A stretch of 64,000 bases of DNA from DRTC01 sp964521025. Lineage in GTDB: Bacteria > Cloacimonadota > Cloacimonadia > Cloacimonadales > TCS61. The DNA lies in assembly GCA_964521025.1 (NCBI GenBank), contig CAZFPK010000006.1, positions 45,773 to 109,772 of the forward strand, in the 5' to 3' direction. This document shows, piece after piece, positions 7,659 through 16,913 of this stretch. The first letter of the stretch is position 1; every line of letters starts with the position of its first letter. A program made the position numbers and the translations under genes. A model generated the notes under the pieces. That model ran no database searches and had not been told where the DNA came from. It was given only the letters and a program-made list of their open reading frames with translations.

Positions 7659-9572
7659 TTAATTCTCATCGATTTCTTTTTCCAATTTCGCGATCATATC
7701 CTCGATCATGACACTTCCAAGATCGCCTTTTGTATGCCTTCTTACGGAAACAGTTTTCGCTTCTTGTTCTTTCTCTCCAACAATGAACATATACGGAACT
7801 TTGTGAGTTTCTGCTTCACGGATCTTATACCCAATTTTCTCATTTGAAAAATCAATTTCAGAACGAAAACCGGACTTTAATAGTTGTTCATTTACAATTT
7901 TCGCATATACCTCGTATTTTTCTGAAATCGGAATAACTTTAACTTGAACCGGACAGAGCCAGAGCGGGAAATTCCCGGCATGATATTCGATCAAAGTTCC
8001 GAAAAAGCGTTCTATCGAACCGAGTAAAGCGCGATGAATCATGAACGGACGATGAGGATTATTATCCGCTCCGATGTAATTCATATCGAACCGGGTCGGC
8101 AGATTAAAATCGAATTGAATGGTCGAACACTGCCAGGCACGGTTGAGAGCGTCTTTTATATCGATATCTATTTTGGGACCGTAAAATGCTCCTTCACCTT
8201 CGTTCAGAATATAATCGATCTTATTTTTTTTCAGTGCTTTATCCAGAGCTGCGATCGCTTTATCCCAATCTTCTTTTTTTCCGACTGCTTTTTCCGGCAT
8301 TGTGGATAGTTTTATCTGAAAATCCTCGAAACCGAATGCTTTCAGCATATTCAACGAGAAGACCAAGACTTTCTCGATTTCTTCATCGAGCTGTTCGGGA
8401 GTACAGATAATATGTGCATCATCTTGCGTAAAGCCGCGAACTCTCATCAGACCATGTAGAGAACCTGATTTTTCATAACGGTAAACAGTTCCCATTTCCG
8501 CCCAATGTAATGGAAGTTCCCTATAACTCCTTCTTTGTGCATTATAAATTTCAATATGAAAAGGACAATTCATCGGTTTCAGGTAATATTCCTGTTCATC
8601 GACCATGATCGGACTATACATATTTTCCGTAAAAAAGTCGAGATGACCGCTGGTTCTCCAGAGTTCCGCTTTGCCGATATGAGGAGAATATACAAATCCA
8701 TAACCTGCTTTCAGATGCTCTTCTTTCCAATACTGTTCGATGATCGAGCGCATCATTGCTCCGTTCGGATGCCAGAGAACCAGACCGGATCCAATCGCAT
8801 CCGAAACCGAATAAAGATCCAGTTCTTTCCCGATTTTGCGGTGGTCTCTTTTTTTCGCTTCTTCCAGGTCATGCAGGTATTTTTTCAATTCTTTATTGGA
8901 AGGAAAACTGATGCCGTAAATTCTTTGCAGCATTTTGTTCTTCTCATCTCCCCGCCAATATGCTCCGGAAGTTTTCAACAATTTGACCGCTTTGATCTTT
9001 CCGGTATTTAGAAGGTGCGGTCCTCGACAAAGATCTACAAAATCTCCTTGAGAATAGATCGAGATAATTTCATTATCGGGAATCTCATCCAAAATCTCGA
9101 TCTTATAATCTTCATTCATTTCCTTGAAAAGTTTAATTGCTTCCTTTTTAGGAATTTCCTGCCGGCAATACTCAAGATTTTGTTTGGAAAGTTCCCTCAT
9201 CCTTTCTTCGATCTTGATTAGATCATCGTCGGTAAATGGAACTTCCTTATCAAAATCATAATAGAAACCATTTTCAATGGCAGGACCGATAGTTACTTTT
9301 ACATCCGGGAAAAGCTGTTTTACTGCTTGCGCCATTAAATGAGCAGTGCTGTGCCAGTAAACTTCTTTTCCCAAATCGCTGTCGAACTTGATCAACTCTA
9401 TCTTTGCATCATCTTTGATCTGATAATTCAAATCGACGAGATGATCATTAATTTTTGCTGAAACAATTGCTTTTGCCAGTCCGTGACTAATGCTTTCCGC
9501 AATTTCCAGAGGACTGATGTTTTCCGGATATTTTTTGCTTGAACTATCCGGGAAGGTGATCTTAATATTCAT
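7659..9572 (-). CDS. thrS: Threonyl-tRNA synthetase
   Basis: 637 residues, full length. Order: TGS domain (about 1-62), second additional domain with the editing-site pair H74/H78 in HSTAHLMAQAV, class II catalytic core with the zinc-binding MNCPFH region and motif 2 (MGTVYRYEKSGSLHGLMRVRGFTQDDAHI), and a C-terminal anticodon-binding domain. It charges tRNA-Thr. The ATG has GGAG 7-10 bases upstream. A 21-codon mini-ORF with its own strong Shine-Dalgarno sits 17 bp upstream (9590-9655), suggesting leader control. Confidence 0.98.
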   Translation of the reverse strand: MNIKITFPDSSSKKYPENISPLEIAESISHGLAKAIVSAKINDHLVDLNYQIKDDAKIELIKFDSDLGKEVYWHSTAHLMAQAVKQLFPDVKVTIGPAIENGFYYDFDKEVPFTDDDLIKIEERMRELSKQNLEYCRQEIPKKEAIKLFKEMNEDYKIEILDEIPDNEIISIYSQGDFVDLCRGPHLLNTGKIKAVKLLKTSGAYWRGDEKNKMLQRIYGISFPSNKELKKYLHDLEEAKKRDHRKIGKELDLYSVSDAIGSGLVLWHPNGAMMRSIIEQYWKEEHLKAGYGFVYSPHIGKAELWRTSGHLDFFTENMYSPIMVDEQEYYLKPMNCPFHIEIYNAQRRSYRELPLHWAEMGTVYRYEKSGSLHGLMRVRGFTQDDAHIICTPEQLDEEIEKVLVFSLNMLKAFGFEDFQIKLSTMPEKAVGKKEDWDKAIAALDKALKKNKIDYILNEGEGAFYGPKIDIDIKDALNRAWQCSTIQFDFNLPTRFDMNYIGADNNPHRPFMIHRALLGSIERFFGTLIEYHAGNFPLWLCPVQVKVIPISEKYEVYAKIVNEQLLKSGFRSEIDFSNEKIGYKIREAETHKVPYMFIVGEKEQEAKTVSVRRHTKGDLGSVMIEDMIAKLEKEIDEN

Positions 9573-9589
9573 TTTTTCTCCTGCTTTTT

Positions 9590-9655
9590 TTATTTGGATT
9601 TTGAATATAAAATCACTTTTGTTATAAATGAATGCTCAATTTTTCGATCAAACAT
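9590..9655 (-). CDS. Candidate leader peptide upstream of thrS (21 codons)
   Basis: An ATG at 9655 preceded by GGAGG at 7-base spacing opens a 21-residue frame (MFDRKIEHSFITK... ending YSKSK) closed by TAA 17 bp before the thrS ATG. It contains one Thr only, so it is not a classical threonine-run attenuator. Translational coupling or a leader role is inference from position and the strong ribosome-binding site. It could be a chance frame. Confidence 0.4.
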   Translation of the reverse strand: MFDRKIEHSFITKVILYSKSK

Positions 9656-9770
9656 TCTTGAACCTCCAATTTGAGTAACAAATTTTTGAAAATGTACATA
9701 ATTAAATAATAATATTGTTTTTTTCACAGAATGCAATTCTGTTTTACTTACACAATCAGGAATGATCGTG

Positions 9771-11054
9771 TTACTTTCTCTCTTTGATCATTTTCTCGAT
9801 CATCTCTGCTGCATTATTTAATGCTTTTTCCGGAGATAAAATACCACGAATGACTTTTTCTATCACATGCTCTTCCAGATATTTTCTTGTTTGAAACCAT
9901 TCACTGATTTGCGGTTCGAAAGTTGCATAATTCAACTGGTCGTAAACTGCAGCAATTTCAGGATACATCGTTAACCTGCTTTTCAATTCAGCAACTTCAA
10001 ATGCACTTTTGCGAACAGGCATATAATATGTCAATTCCGACCATTTGGCAGTTTGTTTTGTATCAGTGAACCATTTGATGAATTTCCAGGCAGCATTTTG
10101 CACTTTTTCATCCTCACTTTTGAAGATAGCAATATTTGTGCCGCTGATCACATTCCTTTTCGTTTTATTGATTGGAATCGAAGTTATTCCAATATTAAAA
10201 TCGATTCCTGCCTTTTTCATATACGCGATGGAAACACTGGAATCCTCATACATGGCAACTTTTCCAGCCAGAAAATCGTTCTGACCTTCATAACCGGGAG
10301 AAAGATAAGCTGTCTTATCTTCATTCAGAAGTTGAGTTAAGAATTCAAGAGCAATTACACCTTCCTGACTATTGAATAACGCATCACTTTCATCGGCGGA
10401 CATGATCTCCCCACCCATTTGTAAAAGCAGATTCTCAAACTGCCAGGCACTGATCTTTAAAGTAGTTCCGTAAAGTTCATTAACTCCATTGTTATCAGCG
10501 TCGATTGTCAGTTTACGGCAATATTCCAGAAATGAATCCCAGTTATTCGGTGGTTTGTTAGGATCGATTCCATTCTGAAAAAAAATATCTTTATTATAAT
10601 ACAGAACGCGAACGCTTTTATTAAAAGGAAAAGTAACAATCTTTCCCTTAATTGTATTACTCCGGATAAAAACAGGATAAATATCGGCCAGATCTGCATC
10701 GGTAAAATCCGGATCATCTTGAATGAAATTTTCAACAGGAACGATAACATCTCCATCGATCATATTTGCTGTCCAGGATTCGAAAACCTGGGCAATATCC
10801 GGTTGATTTCCGGTTTGCAGAGATGCCATCAATTTTTGTGAGAGAGCTGTATAATTCCCCATATTGATCGCATTAATAAAAATTCCGGGATGAGTTTCGT
10901 TGAATTCGTTCACTAAAAATAAGAGAGCTTCCCCGAGAGGACCTCCCATTGAATTCCAGAATTCTACCTGGATAACATTGGACGGAGTTTTTGTTTTTTT
11001 TCCGCAACTGAAAAGCAATAATCCGATAATTAACAATACAATTATTTTCTTCAT
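9771..11054 (-). CDS. ABC transporter substrate-binding lipoprotein, family 1 (sugar type)
   Basis: 427 residues. A lipoprotein signal ends at Cys17 (LLLFSC). The mature part follows the family-1 (MalE/UgpB-like) binding-protein fold: VEFWNSMGGPLGEAL near the N-terminus, then NETHPGIFINAI, a hinge region, FKSEDEKVQNAAWKFIKWFTD and the C-terminal EMIEKMIKE. It would bind a sugar or glycerol-phosphate-type solute outside the inner membrane. AAGGAG precedes the ATG. The cognate permeases and ATPase are not adjacent: the next gene downstream is thrS and the divergent neighbour is a flavin reductase. It is therefore an orphan within this window. Confidence 0.92.
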   Translation of the reverse strand: MKKIIVLLIIGLLLFSCGKKTKTPSNVIQVEFWNSMGGPLGEALLFLVNEFNETHPGIFINAINMGNYTALSQKLMASLQTGNQPDIAQVFESWTANMIDGDVIVPVENFIQDDPDFTDADLADIYPVFIRSNTIKGKIVTFPFNKSVRVLYYNKDIFFQNGIDPNKPPNNWDSFLEYCRKLTIDADNNGVNELYGTTLKISAWQFENLLLQMGGEIMSADESDALFNSQEGVIALEFLTQLLNEDKTAYLSPGYEGQNDFLAGKVAMYEDSSVSIAYMKKAGIDFNIGITSIPINKTKRNVISGTNIAIFKSEDEKVQNAAWKFIKWFTDTKQTAKWSELTYYMPVRKSAFEVAELKSRLTMYPEIAAVYDQLNYATFEPQISEWFQTRKYLEEHVIEKVIRGILSPEKALNNAAEMIEKMIKERK

Positions 11055-11128
11055 TATTATTCTCCTTAAAAATCTTTCGGCAAATTATTTATTAAGGATT
11101 GAAAGTCAAATAGAATTTTGATTTAAAT

Positions 11129-11158
11129 TTGACAGGTTATTAAAAAAAAATTTATAAG
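11129..11158 (+). promoter_or_regulatory. Sigma-70-type promoter for the flavin reductase gene
   Basis: TTGACA at 11129-11134, an 18-base spacer, then TATAAG at 11153-11158, 20 bases before the start codon at 11178. This is the best -35/-10 pair seen in the window. It is judged by eye only. Confidence 0.5.
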
Positions 11159-11177
11159 TTTTAAAAGAGGTGAATTA

Positions 11178-11657
11178 ATGGAACAAGTGAAATATGAAAA
11201 AGCAATTAAATTTATCAAAAAACCGGCAAAGATAGCCCTTGCTATCGTCAAAGATAAGATAGGGAAATATAACCCGATCACACTCGAATGGTTCATGCGG
11301 ACTTCCATCAAACCGCCGATGTTTGCAATTTCAATTGGACACACAAGGTATTCTCATGAATGTCTGCAGAATTTCCGGTATTTTAATCTTTGCTTTCCTT
11401 CAAGAGAAATGAATAAAGAAGCGCTATTATGCGGAACAAAATCCGGCAGAATGGTTGATAAACTAAAGGAAACAAAACTGGAATGGTTCAAAGGAAGGTT
11501 AGCTCAATTACCGGTTATCAAAGGTGTTGTAGCCAATTTCGAATGCGAAGTAGTAACTCAAGTAAAAAGTGGAGATCATACAATTTTCGTAGGAGAAATT
11601 AAATATTCATGGTTGAACAAAGGAAAGGAAATGCTTTTATTTCGGGATTTGGGATAA
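11178..11657 (+). CDS. Flavin reductase-like (FMN-binding split-barrel) protein
   Basis: 159 residues. Resembles the RutF/FlaRed domain: an early NPITLEWFMRTSIKPPMFAISIG segment, a central FNLCFPSREMN-like strand, KLKETKLEWFKG, and a late GDHTIFVGEIKYSW strand. This matches the substrate/FMN pocket order of the flavin-reductase-like family, which reduces FMN or acts as an FMN-binding oxidoreductase. A GAGGTG Shine-Dalgarno is 5 bases before the ATG. It is monocistronic, between divergent and convergent minus-strand genes, with a good promoter upstream and a terminator downstream. Substrate unknown. Confidence 0.82.
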   Translation: MEQVKYEKAIKFIKKPAKIALAIVKDKIGKYNPITLEWFMRTSIKPPMFAISIGHTRYSHECLQNFRYFNLCFPSREMNKEALLCGTKSGRMVDKLKETKLEWFKGRLAQLPVIKGVVANFECEVVTQVKSGDHTIFVGEIKYSWLNKGKEMLLFRDLG

Positions 11658-11704
11658 TTTCAGAAAACTTTGAAATTTCTAAAAATTTAGTAAGTTTCTA
11701 AAAT

Positions 11705-11741
11705 AAAAGCCCCCTTTTCTATAAATAAGAGGGCTTTTTTT
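11705..11741 (+). terminator. Rho-independent terminator after the flavin reductase gene
   Basis: AAAAGCCC pairs with GGGCTTTT around a CCTTTTCTATAAATAAGA loop and is followed by a run of T. It sits about 50 bases after the stop codon and, because the A-run and T-run are symmetric, it could also serve the convergent gene ending at 11807. Confidence 0.8.
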
Positions 11742-11806
11742 GGGGAGAGAAAGAAAACTAAGGAAAGCCTGTTAATTTCTTGGAATTCAGCAAGTTCAAT
11801 GAATAA

Positions 11807-14125
11807 TTATAATTCGCTTAAAATCTGATTTATCATCTCCTTTACCTGTTCTATATTCATATAAGAAAGAGGAAAACCAAAAAGATAACAATTATTATTC
11901 TCCGTAACTTTTTTCAAAGCAATGGTTTTGCTATTCAGTTCATTATATTTATCAAGCGTGGGTGGGAAATTTTCCGAATCGACTGGTTTGCAGCCGTATT
12001 TGAATATAATTTCCGTTTCAGCATTAAAATCACTGATATGCGAAACCGGTCCTAATCCTTCATAAAGCTGGATTATAACACTCCATCCGGGAATTTCTAA
12101 ATTGATATTACTTAAATTCGTATTATTGGAAACTGCCTGAATAAAATACGGTTCGATTCCGAAATTCGTGGGAAAGACTGCATGAATCGACTCATAATCA
12201 GCAGAAACGGGAATACCAAAATAATCTTCAAACAGCGTAAAATAATATTCGTTTAACCTTTCCGGGATTTTTTTTAAATTTGCTCCACCACTAAAAATTA
12301 AATTTCCTCCTCCTCTAAGATAAATATTCAATACTTCTGTTTCATCGGCAAAATTACTTTCTAAAGTTACATAATCGGAATGATAGATAACAATCTCATA
12401 TTTTTCCAGGTCGGTCGGAGAAAAAACAGCTCTTCCGAAATGAAGTTGAGGATCCCAAACATTATCTTTTAATTCGTTCCTGTCCAGAGCTGTTACTTCT
12501 TCATTACTATCCGCACAAAATTCAAAGTAAATATCATCGGTAATTTCATCCGGACAAAATGAACTATGATGATCATCATCATCGAGTATCAAAATTCCGC
12601 TTTTTTCGTTTTTGGGAACTTTTTCTACGATCTTAAAATACATCACAGCCGGAGATTCATCATGAACATCCTGGATATCGACAGGTCTGACTTCAAATTT
12701 ATGGATGCCCTTTTCCAGACCGTCAAGTTTGATATTTGCATCTAATCCGGTTATCGTCGTTTTCTTACCGATCTGATGATTTACCGGAACTCTCAACCAT
12801 TGTTTTCCATCGTTATCGATTTGAAGATTATCACCTTCAGGTGGTAACGGAGGAAAGAAATAAGGTTCATCATCGAGTCGCAAATCGAAATATTGGATTT
12901 CAGCAAAATAAGAAATACCTGTTTGTTCATCGACAACTGCATCTAATTTTCTATCATAAGGATTATCCGTAATAAAACTACCTGAACCGGAAGTTGTTCC
13001 GTATTCCCCGTGCCAACCCCAATGCATATAAATCTTCAGGTCATTGCTGTGAACAGCTGCATAATTTCCATCTTTATCGATCCAGAAAGGAGTTGAATAA
13101 TGATCTCCGGAACTATGATATTCCGATTCGATCACTTTTCCGATCTTCTCATCGAGATAGGTTGTATAATGATATTGACCGAGAATCCAGACATCGTTTC
13201 CTTCCTGGAATTCACTATTATAAATAACTGCTCCCGGTGAAAAATCAGCACGAACATAAAAAGAAATCGTATCCGGTTCGGAAACCACACCTGCATAATT
13301 CACAGCTCGGGCAATGACATAAGTCGAGTCTTGATCATTCGGAACTAAAGAAGGTTGTGAATTCGGATTCAGAAGATATTCGGATCTATCGGGTTGTTCT
13401 TTTGTTTCAAACCAACCCGGATCATTAAAATCCTGGCTGGGAATTATCTGACCGTTTTCTTCCCTGATACCATAAATCAATCTGAATTCATAATAATCTG
13501 CATGATCGGACACGCCATTTCCCTGATCGATCGTATTAAATTTCAGGATGATCCCTTTACCTGTTGTTTTTCCGTTGATATCACCTTTTGTAGATTGAAT
13601 ACTAACTCGCGGTTCACTCGAAAAAGTATAAAAATATCTGCGTACAATATCGCTTTCCCGGGAACGATCATCGATACATTTTATCTCAAAAATACTGGCG
13701 ATGATGGAACTTTCTCCTTCTATATTCGCGGGGAAGTTTATGATCGCATAAAATTGTAGTGACCAGATCGTAAGTTTTGCATTTGGATCATTCATGGGGA
13801 TCGATTCATTCGCTCCTGACTGGTAATGATAAACCCAACCTTGTTCATCGATATACTCATAACCCGGAATTGAGAGCGGATTCTCGTTTTCGTCTAAAAT
13901 CCTGAAAGCAAAACCATCGACAACACCATTCAGGTCATAACCATCCCAATAGATTTTTTGCCGGAACAAGATCGAATCTGAAATACTATCAATTTCATCG
14001 ACACCTTCATAGGAAGTTATCCGGACGATGGGTTTGTCATTAGGAAATAAACTTCCCTTTCTTTCGCAGGAAAGAACTAAAAAAATAATGATCAAAAAAA
14101 TGAAGAATTTAACAGGTTTGAACAT
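11807..14125 (-). CDS. Large surface lipoprotein with Ig-like region and GATase-like C-terminus
   Basis: 772 residues from the ATG at 14125, chosen because GGAG lies 8 bases upstream; a GTG four codons earlier is possible. The signal peptide has a lipobox ending at Cys20 (FLVLSC). The middle (about 40-480) contains beta-rich, possibly fibronectin-like modules. After about residue 515 (KSGILILDDDDHHSS), a domain with YEIVIYHSDYVTLES, LNIYLRGGGNLIFSGG and DYFGIPV resembles the glutamine-amidotransferase-like folds found in some secreted FCB-group proteins, probably non-catalytic. No sorting domain at the C-terminus. Function unknown; likely anchored in the outer membrane or on the surface. Confidence 0.75.
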   Translation of the reverse strand: MFKPVKFFIFLIIIFLVLSCERKGSLFPNDKPIVRITSYEGVDEIDSISDSILFRQKIYWDGYDLNGVVDGFAFRILDENENPLSIPGYEYIDEQGWVYHYQSGANESIPMNDPNAKLTIWSLQFYAIINFPANIEGESSIIASIFEIKCIDDRSRESDIVRRYFYTFSSEPRVSIQSTKGDINGKTTGKGIILKFNTIDQGNGVSDHADYYEFRLIYGIREENGQIIPSQDFNDPGWFETKEQPDRSEYLLNPNSQPSLVPNDQDSTYVIARAVNYAGVVSEPDTISFYVRADFSPGAVIYNSEFQEGNDVWILGQYHYTTYLDEKIGKVIESEYHSSGDHYSTPFWIDKDGNYAAVHSNDLKIYMHWGWHGEYGTTSGSGSFITDNPYDRKLDAVVDEQTGISYFAEIQYFDLRLDDEPYFFPPLPPEGDNLQIDNDGKQWLRVPVNHQIGKKTTITGLDANIKLDGLEKGIHKFEVRPVDIQDVHDESPAVMYFKIVEKVPKNEKSGILILDDDDHHSSFCPDEITDDIYFEFCADSNEEVTALDRNELKDNVWDPQLHFGRAVFSPTDLEKYEIVIYHSDYVTLESNFADETEVLNIYLRGGGNLIFSGGANLKKIPERLNEYYFTLFEDYFGIPVSADYESIHAVFPTNFGIEPYFIQAVSNNTNLSNINLEIPGWSVIIQLYEGLGPVSHISDFNAETEIIFKYGCKPVDSENFPPTLDKYNELNSKTIALKKVTENNNCYLFGFPLSYMNIEQVKEMINQILSEL

Positions 14126-14355
14126 GACCAACTCCACTTGTTTATTTAATAAATTTGGTAAATTATAAAGTACAAATCGTATCCCGCGAGGAATCTTTTA
14201 AAATTTAAGTCCGGATAAATTTATAATCCCTCGCGGGTGACATCGAGGAGGATGTCTCTTTTAAAACTTGAATTAAGTCCGTATTTATTTGGTCTTGATT
14301 TAAGTTTGAAATAATTTAAATGGAACAAGATTGGAATCTTGTTTTTACCAATCCA

Positions 14356-14403
14356 AAACTTAAATCAAGTGTCCGGCAATAAGCGGACACTTAATTCAAG
14401 TTT
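14356..14403 (-). terminator. Long hairpin after the T9SS-sorted gene
   Basis: Left arm 14356-14375 and right arm 14384-14403 are 20 bases each with two mismatches that read as wobble pairs, around the loop GCAATAAG. Core arms are AGTGTCCG/CGGACACT. It lies directly after the stop of the gene at 14408 on the minus strand. It has no clear U-run on the minus strand, so it could be a terminator or a member of the hairpin repeats. Further hairpins fill 14186-14345 (CCCGCGAGG...CCTCGCGGG, GACATC-GAGGAG-GATGTC, ACAAGATT-G-GAATCTTGT). Confidence 0.55.
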
Positions 14404-14407
14404 TTTC

Positions 14408-16609
14408 TTAACGCATTAAAATCATTTTCTTGGCAGTAACATCTTCCCCGGTTCGCATTTTGTAAAAATAAATCCCGCCGGAAACAATCCTGTTGTTATC
14501 ATTTGTTCCATCCCATAAAACGCTATGATCATTAGCAGAATAGAAATCATTGGTTAAAGTTTTGACTTTCTGCCCTTTCATATTATAGATCTCGATCAAA
14601 ACATTATCTGATTCATTTATGGAAAAATCTATTCTGGTGGAATTTGTTCTGCTATCTCCGGTCAGACAAAAAGGATTGGGGTAATTCTGTGCTAAGAAAG
14701 ATGATAGAACAACATTATGATCTCCAGCTGAAACATAACTATCAAAATCTATATCAAGAGACGCATATTGGAAAGTTCCACCAATATCCTGACCATGTTG
14801 CCCGCTGTGATAGGAACCGAAGCTATAATCATCGAGGAAGAATAGATGAAGTTTACCATGATCATCTCCCAGATCTTCGATAAAATCAGCAGGATAGACA
14901 AAACAGGGAATCATCTCGTCCAATTGCGGAACATAATTTCCATCGTTAATATTAGCATTCATGAAAATCGGCTCCGACCAGGTTTCTCCGTTATCTTTTG
15001 AAACAACAATTGCGATTTCAGTAATGTCGTTCCATTCTTCAAATCCTGCAAAACCGTCATAATTTAGTTTCGCATAATTTCCGTCTGTCCAGACTGCAGC
15101 CAACCAGCCATTTTCCGGGTTTGAAGCCAGGAAATAATGATTATAATGAAAACCTTCATCCGGAACATAATAATAGATGGGCCAATCCATAACCCAGACA
15201 GGATAACCGTCTTCATCAAATTCATCAACAATTCCATCTTCATTCAAATCCCATGGATACATCGGAATATTATCGTTGGGATTTGCTCCTTGCGGATAGA
15301 GGTCGATGAAACTAAATTCGTATGAGTTCAGATCAAATATGAATTCTTTGAGATAAAACATATTTCCATTACCCCAATATTTCCACTTATCATCAGTATT
15401 ATCCTGGAATGTAACGCACATTGATCCGATAAAACCGACTTTGCTGTAATCATCCTTGAAAACGACATTAAACTGATTTGTATGGAAGATTGAAGATTTA
15501 ACAGGTTGCTCGGAACCGTCATCATTTTCAAATAACCAACCACTGCCGTCTTGAGTTTCGGGATTTTCCATGGGAAAATACCATTCTTCCGATTCATAAA
15601 ATTCGAATCCGCCTTCTCCGTAATTCTCATTTATCAAGACAAAAAGCTTATCTTCGGGCTCAGGAGGTTCGGAAGCAGTTCCGATATGATAGCCAAAAAA
15701 GAGCACTATATTGTCATGCACAGCTAAACCTTTGAAAGGTCTTCTCCATTCCGGATCTTCCGCATTCCAGGCATCGAACTGAGGAAATGTCTGGTAAGTC
15801 CAATCAAAATCGATCTGGTTATTCAGGTCATTATAATCAAAATCAGCATAAGCAAACATTACATTTTCACTCGGATAACCAACCGTTCCATGAGCTGGAG
15901 TACTATTGCTGGCGTAGATATAAACTCTTTTCTTATTCTCGATCGGAGAAGGACCGATCTTAAGAATAGGCCAGACAAATTCATCATCCGGGAAAGGAAA
16001 TAAATCCTGCTGGTTATTCATATCCAACCAGATTACCGGAGGTTTCCATATTCCATGAGTTCCCATTAGATGATAAAGATCATAAGTATAAAAACAATCC
16101 GGTGTACCATCAGGATCGAGATAAGCATGCCAGGTTACGATCGGGTCGGCTGTGTAATCATCGATCGCCAGATCGACATAATAACCGACAGCACCAAGTG
16201 AAACATCTGCTTCCACATAACCCGTGGAATTTATATAAGCATAATTAACCTGGCTGACTCCGGCAGAATTCTTGGTTCTATATCCGATATAAATTCCTCC
16301 TGCAGGAGATTCATTGGGATAAGAAACCAAAGGTTGAACTCCAATAGGAAGATCGTTGTAAGCCTGAAAATAATCGGCATAACCGAATTGTAAATCCTGG
16401 GGATCGATAATAAATGAATATTCAGGAACCTCATGTCTTTCTCTCGAGTCGGATCTAATTGAAATCTTTTCTTCTCTTAAAACCGGTTTGATATTTTCCG
16501 GATGAGGTTTCCTAAAAACTTCAGAAAATAGTAAGTTTGCGAAAAAAAATAAAGCAAGTACTAAAATTACTTTTTTCTTAAATAACTTCTGATAAATTTG
16601 TTTTTTCAT
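14408..16609 (-). CDS. Secreted protein with type IX (Por) C-terminal sorting domain
   Basis: 733 residues with a signal peptide (hydrophobic 14-30). The body is rich in Trp, Tyr and Asp and has propeller-like strands (NGWLAAVWTDGNYAKL, EIAIVVSKDNGETWSEPIF is of the BNR/Asp-box kind). A calcium-loop-like DLNEDGIVDEFDEDG occurs near residue 465. The last ~85 residues are a type A sorting domain: QNYPNPF, IEIYNMKGQKVKTL, GTNDNNRIVSGGIYFYKM and KKMILMR. It should be exported by Sec and then by T9SS. AGGAGGAACC precedes the ATG. It is a paralogue of the broken gene at 23018-25090. Substrate unknown. Confidence 0.85.
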   Translation of the reverse strand: MKKQIYQKLFKKKVILVLALFFFANLLFSEVFRKPHPENIKPVLREEKISIRSDSRERHEVPEYSFIIDPQDLQFGYADYFQAYNDLPIGVQPLVSYPNESPAGGIYIGYRTKNSAGVSQVNYAYINSTGYVEADVSLGAVGYYVDLAIDDYTADPIVTWHAYLDPDGTPDCFYTYDLYHLMGTHGIWKPPVIWLDMNNQQDLFPFPDDEFVWPILKIGPSPIENKKRVYIYASNSTPAHGTVGYPSENVMFAYADFDYNDLNNQIDFDWTYQTFPQFDAWNAEDPEWRRPFKGLAVHDNIVLFFGYHIGTASEPPEPEDKLFVLINENYGEGGFEFYESEEWYFPMENPETQDGSGWLFENDDGSEQPVKSSIFHTNQFNVVFKDDYSKVGFIGSMCVTFQDNTDDKWKYWGNGNMFYLKEFIFDLNSYEFSFIDLYPQGANPNDNIPMYPWDLNEDGIVDEFDEDGYPVWVMDWPIYYYVPDEGFHYNHYFLASNPENGWLAAVWTDGNYAKLNYDGFAGFEEWNDITEIAIVVSKDNGETWSEPIFMNANINDGNYVPQLDEMIPCFVYPADFIEDLGDDHGKLHLFFLDDYSFGSYHSGQHGQDIGGTFQYASLDIDFDSYVSAGDHNVVLSSFLAQNYPNPFCLTGDSRTNSTRIDFSINESDNVLIEIYNMKGQKVKTLTNDFYSANDHSVLWDGTNDNNRIVSGGIYFYKMRTGEDVTAKKMILMR

Positions 16610-16913
16610 GGTTCCTCCTATATTTTAATATTTCTATGAACATTAAGCATTCCAAGAGCAACCAAAGCACGATAATTTTTTGTATCTTGCTATTTTTCAA
16701 AAGGTTGTAAATTTGTGTTTTTTATTATGAAGAGGATCGATCATTATTACAATGATAAATTGTGTATTTAAAATCACAAAATGAGAAAGATTTTGCACAG
16801 GTGGTAATACTAAAAAAATCCAAACGATTGGATAACGAAATACAGATCTAAAAAAACAACCAAGTTTTTGAAACCTGGTTATTTTTCTTTCTTACTAATA
16901 TGTTAATCTGATT
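16610..16913. other. Intergenic region with terminator for the ntrC-type gene
   Basis: About 300 bp, AT-rich, without a gene. It holds the ribosome-binding site of the T9SS-sorted gene at its left end and the terminator at 16850-16880. No sigma-54 (GG-N10-GC) promoter could be identified upstream of the secreted gene. Confidence 0.5.
16850..16880 (-). terminator. Rho-independent terminator for the NtrC-type regulator
   Basis: On the minus strand AACCAGGTTT, a 3-base loop and AAACTTGGTT (one mismatch) are followed by GTTTTTTTA. It lies 34 bases after the stop codon at 16914. Confidence 0.75.

Noticed and set aside
9573..9770. T-box riboswitch before thrS
   Set aside because: No T-box consensus (the AGGGTGGNACCGCG-like box) is visible in the 198-bp leader; only the mini-ORF stands out.
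11705..11741. CRISPR or small-RNA origin for short repeats near 11.7 kb
   Set aside because: The structure is a normal rho-independent terminator with T-run; no spaced repeat array exists anywhere in the window.
14186..14345. A CRISPR-like or riboswitch array of hairpins
   Set aside because: The hairpins differ from each other in sequence and spacing; no repeat-spacer pattern or known riboswitch core was found.
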